Of a stretch of 64,000 nucleotides of DNA, positions 16,488 through 25,446 are shown in pieces. The first letter of the stretch is position 1. The number at the start of each line of letters is the position of its first letter. Position numbers and translations under genes: made by a program. Source of the DNA: Arthrobacter sp. Soil762 (GTDB lineage Bacteria; Actinomycetota; Actinomycetes; Actinomycetales; Micrococcaceae); contig NZ_LMSG01000005.1 in assembly GCF_001428335.1 (NCBI RefSeq), forward strand, positions 1 to 64,000, written 5' to 3'. The notes under the pieces are model-generated. The model did no database searches. It had not been told where the DNA came from and was given only the letters and a program-made list of their open reading frames with translations.

Positions 16488-17927
16488 TCAGAGGCCGAGC
16501 GAAGGGACCCCAAGACCAAACATGTCCTTCAGGGCATGTTTCGCGGCGAAGTACCCTGGCATGCCCGTGACGCCGGGGCCCGGCGGCGTGGAGGAGGAAC
16601 AGAGATACACGCCGGGCACGGGTGTCCGCCACGGAACGCTAGAGACAACGGGGCGCTGGACAAGACCGCGCACGTCCATGATGCCGGCGCTGAAGTCTCC
16701 GCCCACGTAATTCCGGTTGTAGCTGGCCAGCTCCGCCGCCGTGGTCACGTGGGTCTGCACCACCACGTCCCGGAACCCGGGCGCGAAGCGCTCCAGCTGC
16801 GCGGTGACGGCCTCGCCCATGTCGCGGGTTGATCCGGCAGGCACATGGCAGTATGCCCACAGGATCTGCCGGCCGGCCGGCGCCCGGCCCGTGTCGAACC
16901 GTGATGGCTGGGCCACCAGGACGTAAGGGCGCTCCGGGTGTTTCCCGGCGGATACTTCGTTCTCGGCACGGGCCAGGTCAGCACGCGTGCCGCCGACGTG
17001 CACCGTTCCGGCGTCCCCCAGTTCCTTTGCTGCCCACGGAACGGGTCCGGACAGGATGAAGTCCACCTTGCAGGAACCATTCCCATAGCGGAACGCCTCC
17101 AGGGCTTGCCGGTACCTGGCCGGGAGGCTGTCGCCTCCAATGTTCAGCAGGCCCCGTGGGGCCACGTCCAGCAGGGTGGCACGCGCGCCGCGGAGTTGTT
17201 GGAGGCTCTCAATCGTCGCCCCCGTATGGATCACCCCGCCGTGGGCACGGATGTCGGCCTCCAGCGCGGCCGCAATGGAGGCCGATCCGCCCAGCGGAAT
17301 CGGCCAGCCCTGGGCGTGAGCCAGTGCGGTGAGCATGAGCCCGGCACCGGCAGAGGCCAGCGAGGGCAGCTGCGAAACCGCATGGGCGGCCACGCCGCTG
17401 AGCAGTGCAGGCACAAGGTCCTCATTGAACCGCGTGTTCCACAGCCGCGATCCCTGCTCCAGTGTCCGCAGCCCGAAAAGCGCCGCTGCCAGGGGATCCC
17501 GGGGGATCCTGAGCAGCTGGTGCTGCGTCAGATCCATCACTCCGTCAATGCGGTTAACGAGGGGGTCAAGAAGCCTGCGGTAGGCGTCGCCGTCCCGGCC
17601 CAGGCCTTGGACCGTCCGTTCGAGGCTGTGGTAGCCGAGGGCCGCCCGTCCGCCGTCGAGCGGTGATCCGAAAGAAAGCTCCGGGACCACCAGGTCTATC
17701 CGGCGTGCCAGCTCGAAGTCGCGGAAGAAAGGGGATGCCAGCGCCATGGGGTGCACGGCTGAGCAGATGTCATGGAGGTGCCCCGGCTGCATCAGTTCGG
17801 CGGTGCGGGTACCGCCTCCGATGGTGTCCGCCGCCTCGTGGACTTCGACGGAGAGACCGGCGCGCGCCATCACGGCGGCTGCAGCCAGCCCGTTGGGTCC
17901 GGACCCGACGACGGCGACGTCAGGCAT
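16488..17927 (-). CDS. FAD-dependent oxidoreductase, phytoene-desaturase-like
   Basis: A 479-residue flavoprotein of the amine-oxidase/phytoene-desaturase superfamily. It opens with the Rossmann motif VVGSGPNGLAAAAVMARAG and the acidic end of strand 2 (VHEAADTIGGG). The C-terminal FAD-binding stretch is SSSTPPGPGVTGMPGYFAA. No carotenoid synthase genes are nearby, so the substrate is unknown. The ATG at 17925-17927 is used; the longer frame upstream lies within the neighbouring gene. Its start overlaps the end of the membrane glycosyltransferase gene by 8 nt, so both are probably one operon. Confidence 0.85.
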   Translation of the reverse strand: MPDVAVVGSGPNGLAAAAVMARAGLSVEVHEAADTIGGGTRTAELMQPGHLHDICSAVHPMALASPFFRDFELARRIDLVVPELSFGSPLDGGRAALGYHSLERTVQGLGRDGDAYRRLLDPLVNRIDGVMDLTQHQLLRIPRDPLAAALFGLRTLEQGSRLWNTRFNEDLVPALLSGVAAHAVSQLPSLASAGAGLMLTALAHAQGWPIPLGGSASIAAALEADIRAHGGVIHTGATIESLQQLRGARATLLDVAPRGLLNIGGDSLPARYRQALEAFRYGNGSCKVDFILSGPVPWAAKELGDAGTVHVGGTRADLARAENEVSAGKHPERPYVLVAQPSRFDTGRAPAGRQILWAYCHVPAGSTRDMGEAVTAQLERFAPGFRDVVVQTHVTTAAELASYNRNYVGGDFSAGIMDVRGLVQRPVVSSVPWRTPVPGVYLCSSSTPPGPGVTGMPGYFAAKHALKDMFGLGVPSLGL

Positions 17928-19386
17928 GGTGTTTCGCCCGCCAAGGGAGCACCGCGTGCGAGGGATGGCGGGGGCTGAACCGCAACCAGTCCGGGAGTCC
18001 GTCGAACGGCCCTCCCTGTGGATCATCGAGGTGATGGCGGCGGACGGGATCGTAGTCCGGATCGTAGATGTCCCATGCAACCCGGAACATCAAATATGCC
18101 GTTGCAAGCATATGTGCTGCCACAGCCAGGACGTAGTAGGGCATGTCAATATTGTGCTGGGTCGGGCCCTGGCTGGCCACCTGGCCCAGGTACATCCAGA
18201 CGGCTGCCCAGTGCAGGCCCTCAACGCCCTGCCAAACGAGAAAATCCCGCCACCGCGGCCGGGCCAGCGCCAACAGCGGGATGAGACACAGGACATGCTG
18301 CGGCGAATAGACCTTGCTGGTCAGGACAAAAGCACCCACGATGAGAACCGCCAACTGGGCCAGCCGCGGCCGGCGTGCTGCTGTCAGCGCCACCGCGGCA
18401 ATCATGGTGCAGGCCAGCAGGAACACAGCCAGCGCCAGCCAGTTGATGGTTGCGGGATCCAGCACCGGCCAGCGCAGCCGCCGGGCCACCAGGTTGTAGG
18501 CGAACCACAGGGACCCGTAGCCGGCTTCCCTCGTCTCGGTGAACCTGAAGAAGTACCCCCAGCCGGACGGGTTGGCCACCGCAACAGGCACGTTAATGGC
18601 CAGCCAGGCGGCTGCGCTGGCCCCGGCCGTGACCAGGAACCCGCGGATCCGCCCGGTCCGCAGGGCCAGCAGGAGGACGGCTCCGAGAATGAGGGCGGCA
18701 TATGGCTTCGTCGCTGTGGCGAGGCCGATCAGGGTGCCGGCGAGGACCAGCCTTTCCCGCGAAAAACACAGCATCCCCAGCGCCAACAACGCCACGGCCC
18801 ACATGTCCCAGTTGATGGTTCCGGCCAGCACGATGCCAGGTGCCAGCGCCACCATGGCCGCGTCCCAGGGGCGCCGTTGTGACATCCGGGCCGTAGCCAG
18901 CACGGTGACAATCCATACGGCTGCAACCAGAGTGGCATTAACGTCGAAGTAGCCAAGAATCCGCGCGTCACTGATGCCCTGGCCCGGGACCAACCAGGCA
19001 GTCACTCCGGCAATGAGTCCCATCAGGACGGGGTCTTCAAAGAGAGATCCCGGGCTCAGGACCGGGAACGTGCCATCCCCCAGGCCGCGGTTGCGGAAGA
19101 ATTCCGGGAAGTCGGAATAGCACGTGGAATAGAACTGGCCGGGGCTCGACCAGCCGTTGGCCCGGCAGTAGCCCTTGATGGCGAGGCCGGCCAGCGCCGC
19201 CACTGCAGTCAGGATGATCAGGACACGTTCCACGGTAAAAACACCGGGGGAGACGAGGCCGGGCGCCGACCGGGCACCCATCGGCCCGCCGATCAGTTCC
19301 GTGAAGTTCTTCAGCAGCACGTCGCTGCGGCTCGGAACAACCAAGCGGGCGCGCCGTGGGTGCGCCGGTGGCTTCGTCTCCTGCAT
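17920..19386 (-). CDS. GT87-type integral membrane mannosyltransferase (DUF2029)
   Basis: A 488-residue protein with about ten hydrophobic segments. The first periplasmic loop contains YCRANGW and CYSDFPEFF, and the Asp-bearing loop is typical of GT-C enzymes. Later motifs ATATKPYAALIL and TSKVYSPQHVLCLIPLLAL are characteristic of the GT87/DUF2029 family, which uses polyprenyl-phosphate mannose to extend lipoglycans outside the membrane. Acceptor unknown. The start at 19386 opens MQETKPPAHPRR; an internal Met (GPMGARSAPG) is an alternative. Its end overlaps the oxidoreductase start. Confidence 0.85.
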   Translation of the reverse strand: MQETKPPAHPRRARLVVPSRSDVLLKNFTELIGGPMGARSAPGLVSPGVFTVERVLIILTAVAALAGLAIKGYCRANGWSSPGQFYSTCYSDFPEFFRNRGLGDGTFPVLSPGSLFEDPVLMGLIAGVTAWLVPGQGISDARILGYFDVNATLVAAVWIVTVLATARMSQRRPWDAAMVALAPGIVLAGTINWDMWAVALLALGMLCFSRERLVLAGTLIGLATATKPYAALILGAVLLLALRTGRIRGFLVTAGASAAAWLAINVPVAVANPSGWGYFFRFTETREAGYGSLWFAYNLVARRLRWPVLDPATINWLALAVFLLACTMIAAVALTAARRPRLAQLAVLIVGAFVLTSKVYSPQHVLCLIPLLALARPRWRDFLVWQGVEGLHWAAVWMYLGQVASQGPTQHNIDMPYYVLAVAAHMLATAYLMFRVAWDIYDPDYDPVRRHHLDDPQGGPFDGLPDWLRFSPRHPSHAVLPWRAKHHA

Positions 19387-19447
19387 GTCTGAGAGCTTAC
19401 CCGGGACATGCGCAGCCGGACCCTGGACTTCATGCCCGGACCTCGCC

Positions 19448-19654
19448 TCAGTTCATGCCGCGCATGTGCTGGTGCATCAGGACGAAAACGTCTTCGCGTT
19501 GCCGGTCCAGGAGCTGCCCGTTGAATTCCCGTCGGTCATCTCGGACAGACCGGTCAGCCCGGCCAGCCCGGCCAGCCCGGCCAGCCCGGCCAGCCCGGCC
19601 AGCCCGGCCAGGCATCCCCAGGAAGAATAGTGCTTTCTTCATTCTTTTGATCAT
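19448..19654 (-). CDS. Small protein with Gly-Arg-Ala repeats, unknown function
   Basis: A 68-codon frame whose ATG (19652-19654) follows a very strong ribosome-binding site, aaaggaggtgaccacc. The protein starts with a basic, hydrophobic segment (MIKRMKKALFFLGM), then about five Gly-Arg-Ala triplets encoded by a 9-nt tandem repeat, then a charged, His/Met-containing tail ending MHQHMRGMN. I recognise no family. The strong initiation signal is the main support; the frame could also be an artefact of the repeat. It lies upstream of, and in the same direction as, the mannosyltransferase operon. Confidence 0.45.
   Translation of the reverse strand: MIKRMKKALFFLGMPGRAGRAGRAGRAGRAGRADRSVRDDRREFNGQLLDRQREDVFVLMHQHMRGMN
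19555..19610. repeat. 9-bp tandem repeat cagcccggc, about six copies
   Basis: The unit cagcccggc repeats without error from 19555 to 19610. Its length is a multiple of three, so copy-number change would add or remove Gly-Arg-Ala triplets in the small minus-strand protein without breaking the frame. Confidence 0.9.
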
Positions 19655-20005
19655 GGTGGTCACCTCCTTTCGGCGTGTAATTGGGCATGACAAATAGAGC
19701 CATTTAATGTCGGAGCAATAACGGCATATTTAGGCAGGTAAAAGCCCAATGGTTATGAATTGTTCGCAAATGCGAAGAAAGACCCAGTTGCAGCGGCCGT
19801 GCAGACCCCAACAAAGAAGCTGAGTTCCGAACTATGGGGATGCCGCGTCGCCGCGAGGACCAGCCGTGAAACTGCGCCGACAGGAGACTTCCAGCAGGCG
19901 TCGCCTGAGGCGAGCCACTAGCGCGAGCCATCCGAGAAGGAAGTGGCCTGGATATACCTCATTGCAAGTGACGCCGCCGCCGGGGCGGGATCCGTTGCAG
20001 GCAGG
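19655..20005. other. AT-richer intergenic stretch between two tiny ORFs
   Basis: This stretch of about 350 bp is visibly less GC-rich than the surrounding genes. A 75-codon minus-strand frame (19704-19931) has no ribosome-binding site and no family features. I see no terminator with a T-run and no tRNA. It may be a leader or regulatory region for the 68-codon ORF. Confidence 0.4.
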
Positions 20006-20101
20006 TTAGGAGGCAGACACTCCATTAAGACGGCGCGCAAAAGCAGCAGAGGCCGGGTTCGCAGTGATGGTCATCTTCCATCCGCTAGTCAAAGTAATCA
20101 T
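20006..20101 (-). CDS. 31-residue peptide ORF with strong ribosome-binding site
   Basis: A very short frame starts at the ATG at 20099-20101 and stops with TAA at 20006-20008. It is preceded by aaaaggaggttgggaaa, a near-ideal ribosome-binding site at the correct distance. The peptide begins MITLTSGWKMTITANP and ends RRLNGVSAS. It is too short for ordinary gene finders. It could be a genuine small peptide, a leader peptide controlling downstream expression, or chance. No modification enzymes or transporters that would mark a peptide natural product are adjacent. Confidence 0.4.
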   Translation of the reverse strand: MITLTSGWKMTITANPASAAFARRLNGVSAS

Positions 20102-20269
20102 TTTCCCAACCTCCTTTTCCGTTATGCCGCCGCCTCGGCTGACTGGCCGGACAACGCGCGCCGCGACCCCGGCAAAGACGCTCTGGGGTCAGGAATAAAA
20201 TTACCCTACGAATAGAGCAATGCGCCACTTAATTCGCAAAGTTTTTCAAGAAAGTTTATGAATGCGCTT

Positions 20270-20854
20270 TTAGAGACCCCAGCGGACAATGGCCGGGGTC
20301 CTCTTATCCCAGCCGAGCGTGCAGACTTTCGCGGTTCCCAGGATGAAATGGCGGCCTTCGGCGGGCGGCAGTTCCAGCCAGCGCGCGGTGAGGATCCGGG
20401 AGAAGTGCCCGTGCGCCACGATCAGCACGTTGTCCAGCCCGGATTCCAGCACGCTGGCCACAATCTTGTCGGCGCGGGCTGCCACTTCGTCCAGGGATTC
20501 GCCGTTGGGCACACCATGGGTCCAGATCAGGTAGTCCGGGTTGTCCTTGCGGATCAGGTCCGAGCTGATGCCTTCGTAGTCGCCGTAGTTCCATTCCACA
20601 GCCAGCGGTTCGTGCTGCGCGTCAGGGTAACCTGCCAGTTCGGCTGTGCGCCGGGCGCGGCGCAGCGGGGACGTCAGGACCAGGTCGAAGTCCACCTGGT
20701 CCAGCACCTTGCGCGCCTCCACGGCCTGCTGCTCGCCTTCCACGGTCAGGGGCAGGTCGGTGAGCCCGGTGTATTGCCCGCTCTTGGACCACTCGGTCTC
20801 ACCGTGGCGCAGGATCCAGAGTTGGGGGCGGGGCGCGGTCATCGGGTTGGTCAT
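20270..20854 (-). CDS. Histidine phosphatase family protein
   Basis: A 194-residue member of the phosphoglycerate-mutase-like phosphatase superfamily. The catalytic RHGETEW motif is near the N-terminus, TSPLRRARRTAEL provides the second arginine, and VAHGHFSRIL the second histidine. Substrate unknown; acid phosphatase and sugar-phosphate phosphatase activities are found in this family. The ATG at 20852-20854 overlaps the stop of the CCA-adding enzyme gene by ATGA, so the two are translationally coupled. Confidence 0.9.
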   Translation of the reverse strand: MTNPMTAPRPQLWILRHGETEWSKSGQYTGLTDLPLTVEGEQQAVEARKVLDQVDFDLVLTSPLRRARRTAELAGYPDAQHEPLAVEWNYGDYEGISSDLIRKDNPDYLIWTHGVPNGESLDEVAARADKIVASVLESGLDNVLIVAHGHFSRILTARWLELPPAEGRHFILGTAKVCTLGWDKRTPAIVRWGL

Positions 20855-22359
20855 TTGGACTCCTCGTTCGGGGAAGGTACGACGGCGGCGGGAAGTTCTT
20901 CTGTTTCCGGAACCGGCGGTGCCGCCTCGGGCTGCTCCGCCCACCAGGCGAGCAGCCTCGATTCGGCGTCGTCTGGTTGCAGCGGTCCGTGTTCCATCCG
21001 TTCCTCGAGCAGGTACTTGTAGGCACGGCCCACCACGGGTCCGGGTTTGAGGTTCAGGATGGCCATGATTTTGGCGCCGTCCAGGTCGGGACGGACCGCG
21101 TCCAGGGACTCCTGCTCGCGCAGTACGGCGATCCGGTCTTCCAGGTCGTCGTAGGCGAAGGCGAGCCGTTCAGCCTTCCGCTGGTTGCGGGTGGTGACGT
21201 CCGAGCGGGTCAGCCGGTGCAGCCGTTCCAGGAGAGGGCCGGCGTCCGTGACGTAGCGGCGCACGGCCGAGTCGCTCCAGCCGGCATCGCCGTAGCCGTA
21301 GAAACGCATGTGCAGCTCCACCAGCCGGGCCACGGCCTTGATGGTGTCGTTGTCGAACCGCAGGGTCTTCATCCGCTTGGCCGTGAGCTTGGACCCCACC
21401 ATGTCGTGGTGGCGGAAGCTGACCGCGCCGCCCGGTTCGAAACGCCGCGTAGCCGGCTTGCCGACGTCGTGCATCAGCGCTGCGAACCGCAGCACAAAAT
21501 CGGGGGCCGGCACGGCGCCGTCGGCATCCGTTTCCAGGGCGGCGGCCTGTTCCAAAACCTGAAGGGAGTGCTGGTAGACGTCCTTGTGGCGGTGGTGCTC
21601 GTCGGATTCCAGCCGGAGCGCGGACACCTCAGGCAGCACAAACTCGGCGAGGCCGGTGTCCACCAGAAGGTCCACACCGACCCGGGGGTTCGCACCGCAG
21701 ATGAGCTTGACCAACTCATCACGGACCCGTTCAGCCGAGATGATCTTGATCCGCTCGGCCATCTGGGTCATGGCCAGCCGCACGTCGTCGTGCACGGAAA
21801 TACCCAGCTGCGATGCGAACCGGGCAGCGCGCATCATGCGGAGGGGGTCATCGGAGAAGGAGGCCTCGGGTGAACCGGGCGTCGCCAGGACAGAGGCGCT
21901 GAGGTCCCGGACGCCGCCGAACGGATCAATAAGTTCAAGGGAGGGCAGCCGCAGCGCCATGGCGTTGATGGTGAAGTCGCGGCGCAGGAGATCGTCGGTG
22001 AGTGACGTGCCGAATGCCACCACGGGTTTGCGCGACTCCGGATCGTAAGCCTCGGCGCGGTAAGTGGTGATCTCGATCTGGAAGCCGGCTTTCCGCATGC
22101 CGATCGTCCCGAACGCGCGGCCGATCTCCCAGAAGTTGTCCGCCCATTTCTTGATCAGGGCAACTGTCTGACCCGGCGTGGCGTCCGTGGTGAAGTCCAG
22201 GTCCGGCGAGGTGCGTCCCAGGAAGAGATCCCGTACCGGACCGCCCACCAGGGACAGCTCGTGGCCGGCGTCGACAAAGCGCTGCCCGAGCTCCAGGACC
22301 ACCGGGTCCACCTGGAAATCGACGGTGTTGGAATCAATCTTGTGATGTGCGTGCGCCAT
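20851..22359 (-). CDS. cca: CCA tRNA nucleotidyltransferase
   Basis: A 502-residue class II nucleotidyltransferase that builds or repairs the 3' CCA end of tRNAs. The catalytic head shows LVGGPVRDLFLG and the paired aspartates in DLDFTTDATP, followed by RRDFTINAMA and the RMMRAARFASQLG helix. An HD domain follows with HRHKDVYQHSLQV and MHDVGKP, as in actinobacterial members. The last 40 residues are an Ala/Pro/Glu-rich tail. tRNA-Ile in this window lacks an encoded CCA, so the enzyme is needed for its maturation. Start is the ATG at 22359. Confidence 0.93.
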   Translation of the reverse strand: MAHAHHKIDSNTVDFQVDPVVLELGQRFVDAGHELSLVGGPVRDLFLGRTSPDLDFTTDATPGQTVALIKKWADNFWEIGRAFGTIGMRKAGFQIEITTYRAEAYDPESRKPVVAFGTSLTDDLLRRDFTINAMALRLPSLELIDPFGGVRDLSASVLATPGSPEASFSDDPLRMMRAARFASQLGISVHDDVRLAMTQMAERIKIISAERVRDELVKLICGANPRVGVDLLVDTGLAEFVLPEVSALRLESDEHHRHKDVYQHSLQVLEQAAALETDADGAVPAPDFVLRFAALMHDVGKPATRRFEPGGAVSFRHHDMVGSKLTAKRMKTLRFDNDTIKAVARLVELHMRFYGYGDAGWSDSAVRRYVTDAGPLLERLHRLTRSDVTTRNQRKAERLAFAYDDLEDRIAVLREQESLDAVRPDLDGAKIMAILNLKPGPVVGRAYKYLLEERMEHGPLQPDDAESRLLAWWAEQPEAAPPVPETEELPAAVVPSPNEESK

Positions 22360-22438
22360 AGTTACTTAAGCTTGTCAGAAACCAGCGGCTTGGCAGGCCA
22401 AAATCTCCTCAAGATCGCGCCTATTCGCCTACAGCCCC

Positions 22439-22468
22439 TCAAAGTGCGTCATACGCAGTCCACTTTGA
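22439..22468. promoter_or_regulatory. Inverted repeat in the divergent cca / NUDIX promoter region
   Basis: Perfect 8-bp arms tcaaagtg (22439-22446) and cactttga (22461-22468) are separated by 14 nt, one to two helical turns apart. It lies midway in the 159-bp space between divergent genes and could be an operator; the binding protein is unknown. Confidence 0.4.
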
Positions 22469-22518
22469 TGTCATGTTCAGGTCATCATGATCGGACAAGA
22501 GTCGTTAGAGTGGACTCC

Positions 22519-23067
22519 ATGGCCCATCCCGTACCGAGCGCTCCCGGCAGGAGGACAAACGCACCGTTGCCGTCGGCAATTGGTGCCCACGTCGCGCCTG
22601 CCTTGCACTCGGCCCCGGCCTCGCTGCCCACGGTGGAGGAAATTTCCGCCGGCGGCGTTGTGGTGGACACGTCCGACGGCGAACTAAGGGTTGCGATCAT
22701 CGCCCGCATTAACAGGGGCGGACGGCTGGAGTGGTGCCTGCCCAAGGGGCATCCGGAAGGCAAAGAAGATAACGAGCGTGCCGCAGTCCGCGAGATTGCC
22801 GAAGAAACCGGCATCGAAGGCGACATCCTGGCGCCGCTGGGCAGCATCGACTACTGGTTCACTGTCAGCGGGCACCGCGTGCACAAGACCGTGCACCACT
22901 ATCTGCTGCGGGCCACCGGCGGCGATCTCACTATCGAAAACGATCCGGACCACGAAGCCGTGGACGTCGCCTGGGTCCCCATCAAGGAACTCGCACGGAA
23001 GCTTTCGTTCCCCAATGAGCGCCGCATCGCGGATCTGGCCCGGGACGTCCTGCCCGAACACCTCTAA
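22519..23067 (+). CDS. NUDIX hydrolase
   Basis: A 182-residue protein with a complete NUDIX box over GHPEGKEDNERAAV then REIAEETGI, which binds Mg2+ and hydrolyses nucleoside diphosphate derivatives. The preceding EISAGGVVVDTSDGELRVAII strand and the SIDYWFTVSGHRVHKTVHHY stretch resemble the actinobacterial MutT-like proteins encoded next to cca and murJ. The ATG at 22519 is taken as start; a GTG nine nt upstream is possible. The first 45 residues are low-complexity. Its substrate is not known. Confidence 0.88.
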   Translation: MAHPVPSAPGRRTNAPLPSAIGAHVAPALHSAPASLPTVEEISAGGVVVDTSDGELRVAIIARINRGGRLEWCLPKGHPEGKEDNERAAVREIAEETGIEGDILAPLGSIDYWFTVSGHRVHKTVHHYLLRATGGDLTIENDPDHEAVDVAWVPIKELARKLSFPNERRIADLARDVLPEHL

Positions 23068-23150
23068 GGCTGCGTCCGCCGGAGCCGCATGTATGCCTGC
23101 TCCGGCATACAGCCTGTCCGTTGCGGTACAAACAGCATCCGGGTGAGACG

Positions 23151-25265
23151 ATGAACTCGATGTCAGCTACCAATCCCCCCTCCGATAAAACAGGCCGCGC
23201 CGCGCCGAGCGGAACCTCGAGTGAAACCCGGTCCAGCGCCATCATGGCTGCAGGCACCCTGGTATCCCGGTTCCTGGGCTTCGGCAAGACCTGGATGCTG
23301 GGTGCCGCGCTGGGCCTCGGCTCTACGGTTAACGACACGTTTATCAACGCCAACAACCTGCCCAACCTGATCTTCCTGCTGGTGGCCGGTGGTGTCTTCA
23401 ACGCCGTACTGGTGCCGCAGATCATCAAGGCGAGCAAGGCACCGGACAGGGGAGCGGACTACATCAGCCGGCTGCTGACGCTGGCCGTGCTCCTGCTGCT
23501 GGGCCTCACCGCGCTGGTCACCCTTGCTGCTCCGTGGGTCATTGAGTTGACCACGCAGGGTTATTCGCCCCAGCAGAAGGCCTTGGCAGTAGCGTTCGCC
23601 TTCTGGTGCCTGCCCCAGATTTTCTTTTACGGCCTCTACGCCCTGCTGACGCAGGTCCTCAATGCCAACGGCGCGTTCGGACCGGCCATGTGGGCCCCCA
23701 TCCTGAACAACCTGGTGGCCATTGGCGGCCTGGGCATGTTCATCTGGATCTTCGGCGAAAACGCCATGAATCCGCACACTCTGGACAACTGGGGGCCAAC
23801 CCAGACCCTGCTTGTGGCCGGCTTCTCGACCGTAGGCGTTGTGGCCCAGACAGCCATTCTGCTGATCCCGGTGATCCGCCTGCGGCTAGGCCTCCGGCCC
23901 CGGTTCGGGTGGCGCGGAGTCGGCCTGGGCCAGGCAGCAAAGCTGAGCGTGTGGACGCTCCTGACGGCCGCCGTCGGGCAGTTGGCGTTCCTGTACGTCA
24001 TGCGCATCGCCACCATTCCCGGCGCCGAGCGTCTCCGGCTGACGGAGGCGGGGGATCCGGCGGCAGAGATGCTGCCCGGCAACGCCGTCCTGGAAGTCGC
24101 CAGCCAGCTGTATCTGCTGCCGCACTCCATCATCGCGCTCTCCCTGGCCACTGTCCTCTTTAACCGGATGACGCGCGCTTCGCAGGATGGCAACCGGGCC
24201 GAGCTCCGCGATGCCCTCTCGCACGGCCTCCGCACGATGGCGGTGGCCACCGTCTTTGGCGCGCTGGCACTGTTCGCACTGGCGGGCCCGCTGGGCATGT
24301 TCTTCTCCGGTGGTCCGCGCCAGGACGGCGTCATGCTGGCCCAGACGCTCACCATCCTCGCTCTCAGCACCCCGTTCATGAGCGCCAACTTCATGATGTC
24401 GCGGGTCTTCTACGCCAATGAGGACGCCCGCACGCCGTTCCATATCCAGCTGCAGCTTGCCGTGGTCTACGTGGCCGGTGCCTTCGGGATCCAGTTCCTG
24501 CCGGCGGGCCAGATCATCTACGCCATCGCCCTCCTGTACATGGTGGGCAATATTCTCTCGGTGGTCATCAGCGCCTATTTCCTGCGCCGGCTCCTGGGCC
24601 ACCTCGACGGCCCGCGGATCGCCAACTCGTATATCCGAATGGGCTATGCGGCGCTCGGGTCTGCGATCGCGGGCGCCGGGGCCCTGTGGCTGATGGGCAG
24701 CTACAGCGCCGACGGCTTCGCCTGGAAGGACCGGCTCGCCGCCCTGGTGACCGTTATCGTCGTCGGACCCATCATGCTGGTTGCCTACGTCTTCCTGCTG
24801 AAGGTCTTCCACGTCGAGGAACTCCGCGACCTCATGCGCCCCCTGTTGGGACGGCTGGGACGCGGCACCGGACCGTCCGGCGGCGGGGGAACGCCGTCGT
24901 CGGCTGCGGGTGCCGACGTTTCCGGAACGGAACGTCCGACGCCGGAACGCGCCACGGTCGCGGTGGACACCGGCCTGATTCCCCGGATTTCCGGCGAATT
25001 CGACGCCGCCTCCTTCCGCGCAGGACCCGTACCGGAACGCCAGGCAGCGCCTACGGCGCCAGCTGACAGCGCACAAGGGGAAATTGAAGGAGTGGCTAAC
25101 GGGGGCACTGAAACCGCCGCGGGATACCTTCCCGCAGAGGACGTGCCCGGCACAGCGCGGGGCGGGCTGCTGCGCGACGAGATTCCCCTTCCCGGCCGGC
25201 GCACGTTCCAGGGCCAGGCCGGACAGAACCCCCATTTCAGGCCACGCCGGCCTCGGAAAAAGTGA
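23151..25265 (+). CDS. murJ: Lipid II flippase MurJ (MviN), with long cytoplasmic tail
   Basis: A 704-residue polytopic protein of the MOP exporter superfamily with about 14 membrane segments; it flips lipid II across the membrane for peptidoglycan synthesis. The opening AAGTLVSRFLGFGKTWMLG and the NLPNLIFLLVAGGVFNAVLV segment are family-typical. After the last helix (near residue 565) comes an acidic, Pro/Gly/Thr-rich tail of about 135 residues. In mycobacteria the homologue continues into a pseudokinase and extracellular domain; here these occur in the next gene. ATG codons at 23151 and 23160 are both possible starts. Confidence 0.92.
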   Translation: MNSMSATNPPSDKTGRAAPSGTSSETRSSAIMAAGTLVSRFLGFGKTWMLGAALGLGSTVNDTFINANNLPNLIFLLVAGGVFNAVLVPQIIKASKAPDRGADYISRLLTLAVLLLLGLTALVTLAAPWVIELTTQGYSPQQKALAVAFAFWCLPQIFFYGLYALLTQVLNANGAFGPAMWAPILNNLVAIGGLGMFIWIFGENAMNPHTLDNWGPTQTLLVAGFSTVGVVAQTAILLIPVIRLRLGLRPRFGWRGVGLGQAAKLSVWTLLTAAVGQLAFLYVMRIATIPGAERLRLTEAGDPAAEMLPGNAVLEVASQLYLLPHSIIALSLATVLFNRMTRASQDGNRAELRDALSHGLRTMAVATVFGALALFALAGPLGMFFSGGPRQDGVMLAQTLTILALSTPFMSANFMMSRVFYANEDARTPFHIQLQLAVVYVAGAFGIQFLPAGQIIYAIALLYMVGNILSVVISAYFLRRLLGHLDGPRIANSYIRMGYAALGSAIAGAGALWLMGSYSADGFAWKDRLAALVTVIVVGPIMLVAYVFLLKVFHVEELRDLMRPLLGRLGRGTGPSGGGGTPSSAAGADVSGTERPTPERATVAVDTGLIPRISGEFDAASFRAGPVPERQAAPTAPADSAQGEIEGVANGGTETAAGYLPAEDVPGTARGGLLRDEIPLPGRRTFQGQAGQNPHFRPRRPRKK

Positions 25266-25306
25266 TCTTCTCGCGGTTTTTGGTTGCCTGTCGACCACGG
25301 CGGCCA

Positions 25307-25320
25307 TAGCCGATCGGCTA
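25307..25320. promoter_or_regulatory. 14-bp perfect palindrome upstream of the pseudokinase gene
   Basis: The sequence tagccgatcggcta is self-complementary and lies in the 181-bp space between murJ and the next gene. It may be a protein-binding site near the promoter; no regulator is identified. Confidence 0.35.
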
Positions 25321-25446
25321 GGATCGACAGTGAACAGGGGTAGTTGCAGGCAAGCGCAGACCGGCTCGCCGGCTGGCTTTTGGCCGGCTTCTGACCGGCG
25401 GTGGCATCATCTACGCCGGCATTCCCGGACAGTCTAGGAGGAACAC

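Noticed and set aside
19555..19610. Possible CRISPR-like array
   Set aside because: The 9-bp units are directly contiguous with no spacers, and no cas genes are present.
19704..19931. 75-codon minus-strand frame
   Set aside because: No ribosome-binding site and no protein-like pattern; its start lies in the spacer between two better-supported small ORFs.
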